DNA of 64,000 nucleotides from contig JAVBMJ010000022.1 of assembly GCA_031552535.1 (NCBI GenBank), forward strand, positions 8,605 to 72,604. Direction: 5' to 3'. The translations under genes were made by a program, and so were the position numbers. Below the pieces are notes generated by a model that searched no databases, was not told the DNA's origin, and worked only from the letters and a program-made list of their open reading frames with translations. The stretch is from JAVBMJ01 sp031552535. GTDB taxonomy: Bacteria; Bacteroidota; Bacteroidia; Bacteroidales; Rikenellaceae. Below, piece by piece: positions 63,710-64,000 of this stretch (position 1 is its first letter; the number at the start of each line of letters is the position of its first letter).

Positions 63710-64000
63710 TTAAATACAAGACAATTTGAAATTATGTAATCCACAAGCGATTTCAAAAACGAGATCGTTGAAAAAAAGCTTGTGGCACCGAAAGCGTTCT
63801 TTGACAATACGGAAGATTTTTACTCTCCCTATCGCATGCTCGACCTTTACTCGAAATGAAGATATTTGACGGTTCTCATGTTTCTGTTCATCAGTTAATT
63901 CTCTGCCGCGAGGCTTTCGGACAGGCATCTTAATCGTGACATTATCGGGCTTGTGTCCCAAAAAACCGCCGTCCTGCCAAAGAGTTATTCCCGCCGGCAG
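63710..64000 (-). CDS. IS5-type DDE transposase (C-terminal part, cut by window edge)
   Basis: The frame is open to the right edge and ends at the TAA at 63710-63712, giving the last 96 residues. The visible part reads LWQDGGFLGHKPDNV, then RGRELTDEQKHENRQISSFR, then VEHAIGRVKIFRIVKERFRC and a GLHNFK ending. This is the C-terminal block of IS5-family DDE transposases, including the third catalytic glutamate (VEHAIG). The IS end is probably within the 117 bp to the left; GAGACTGTCTGGGAAAAT at 63643 is a candidate but unproven. Some IS5 subgroups duplicate a TNA target, as the small elements here do. Confidence 0.85.
   Translation of the reverse strand: MPAGITLWQDGGFLGHKPDNVTIKMPVRKPRGRELTDEQKHENRQISSFRVKVEHAIGRVKIFRIVKERFRCHKLFFNDLVFEIACGLHNFKLSCI

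Overview
The window is chromosomal DNA from a member of the Bacteroidota. The evidence is TAnnTTTG-type -7 boxes, SusC/SusD pairs, lipoproteins with short SPII signals, LytTR/LytS two-component pairs, DUF1573, DUF1735, DUF4491 and BACON/Big-like surface proteins, and a Thr-Tyr-Gly-tuf-Trp-secE-nusG-ribosomal-rpoBC cluster. The fairly high GC and this gene mix suggest a Rikenellaceae/Alistipes-like gut organism; that is inference, since no rRNA gene is present.

Layout. 1-11,920 is a long minus-strand information-processing block: tRNA-Thr, tRNA-Tyr, tRNA-Gly, tuf, tRNA-Trp, secE, nusG, rplK, rplA, rplJ, rplL, rpoB and rpoC (cut by the window edge). A good -33/-7 promoter lies just upstream of tRNA-Thr. 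12,270-20,820 is a five-gene minus-strand polysaccharide utilization operon (SusC, SusD, a GH18 endoglycosidase and two DUF1735-LamG surface lipoproteins) with its own promoter and a strong terminal hairpin. Divergent from it, 21,200-27,880 encodes a LacI-type regulator, a DapA/NanA-family aldolase, an SSS sodium symporter, a DUF1573 protein and a secreted Asp-box propeller protein. Together these look like a host-glycan capture and catabolism locus. 28,000-29,560 holds Maf and a family 2 glycosyltransferase. 29,590-35,100 is a repeat-rich stretch with a decayed IS, a hybrid response regulator-kinase and a LytS/LytTR operon. 35,148-36,752 holds DUF4491 and GntP. A broken IS3 element follows, then a LytTR regulator with a large propeller sensor kinase, and two divergent propeller lipoproteins. 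45,100-46,400 is the wreck of an integrative element, including a RepA-like ATPase fused to an integrase tail. 46,700-63,600 is mostly housekeeping: yicC, yidD, recQ, comF, priA, a ketosynthase/chain-length-factor-like pair, nfnAB, DUF1573, bioB/bioD, a GIN-domain protein and upp. An IS5-type transposase gene runs off the right edge.

The most interesting non-gene structure is a family of about 160-bp MITE-like elements. Their ends read GAAACTGTTTAAA, they are flanked by 3-bp TNA duplications, and they have at least three different cores. They occur throughout 29-63 kb and twice are nested inside one another with the target duplication preserved. The IS5-type transposase at the right edge belongs to a family in which TNA duplications are known, so it or a relative could move them. 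A second unexplained structure is a 282-bp palindromic element between comF and recQ, with a perfect 37-bp outer inverted repeat enclosing three further perfect hairpins. Other oddities are a duplicated, interrupted tRNA-Tyr end, a 40-bp tandem repeat between rplL and rpoB, and an inverted repeat between divergent bioB and bioD that could be a biotin operator.
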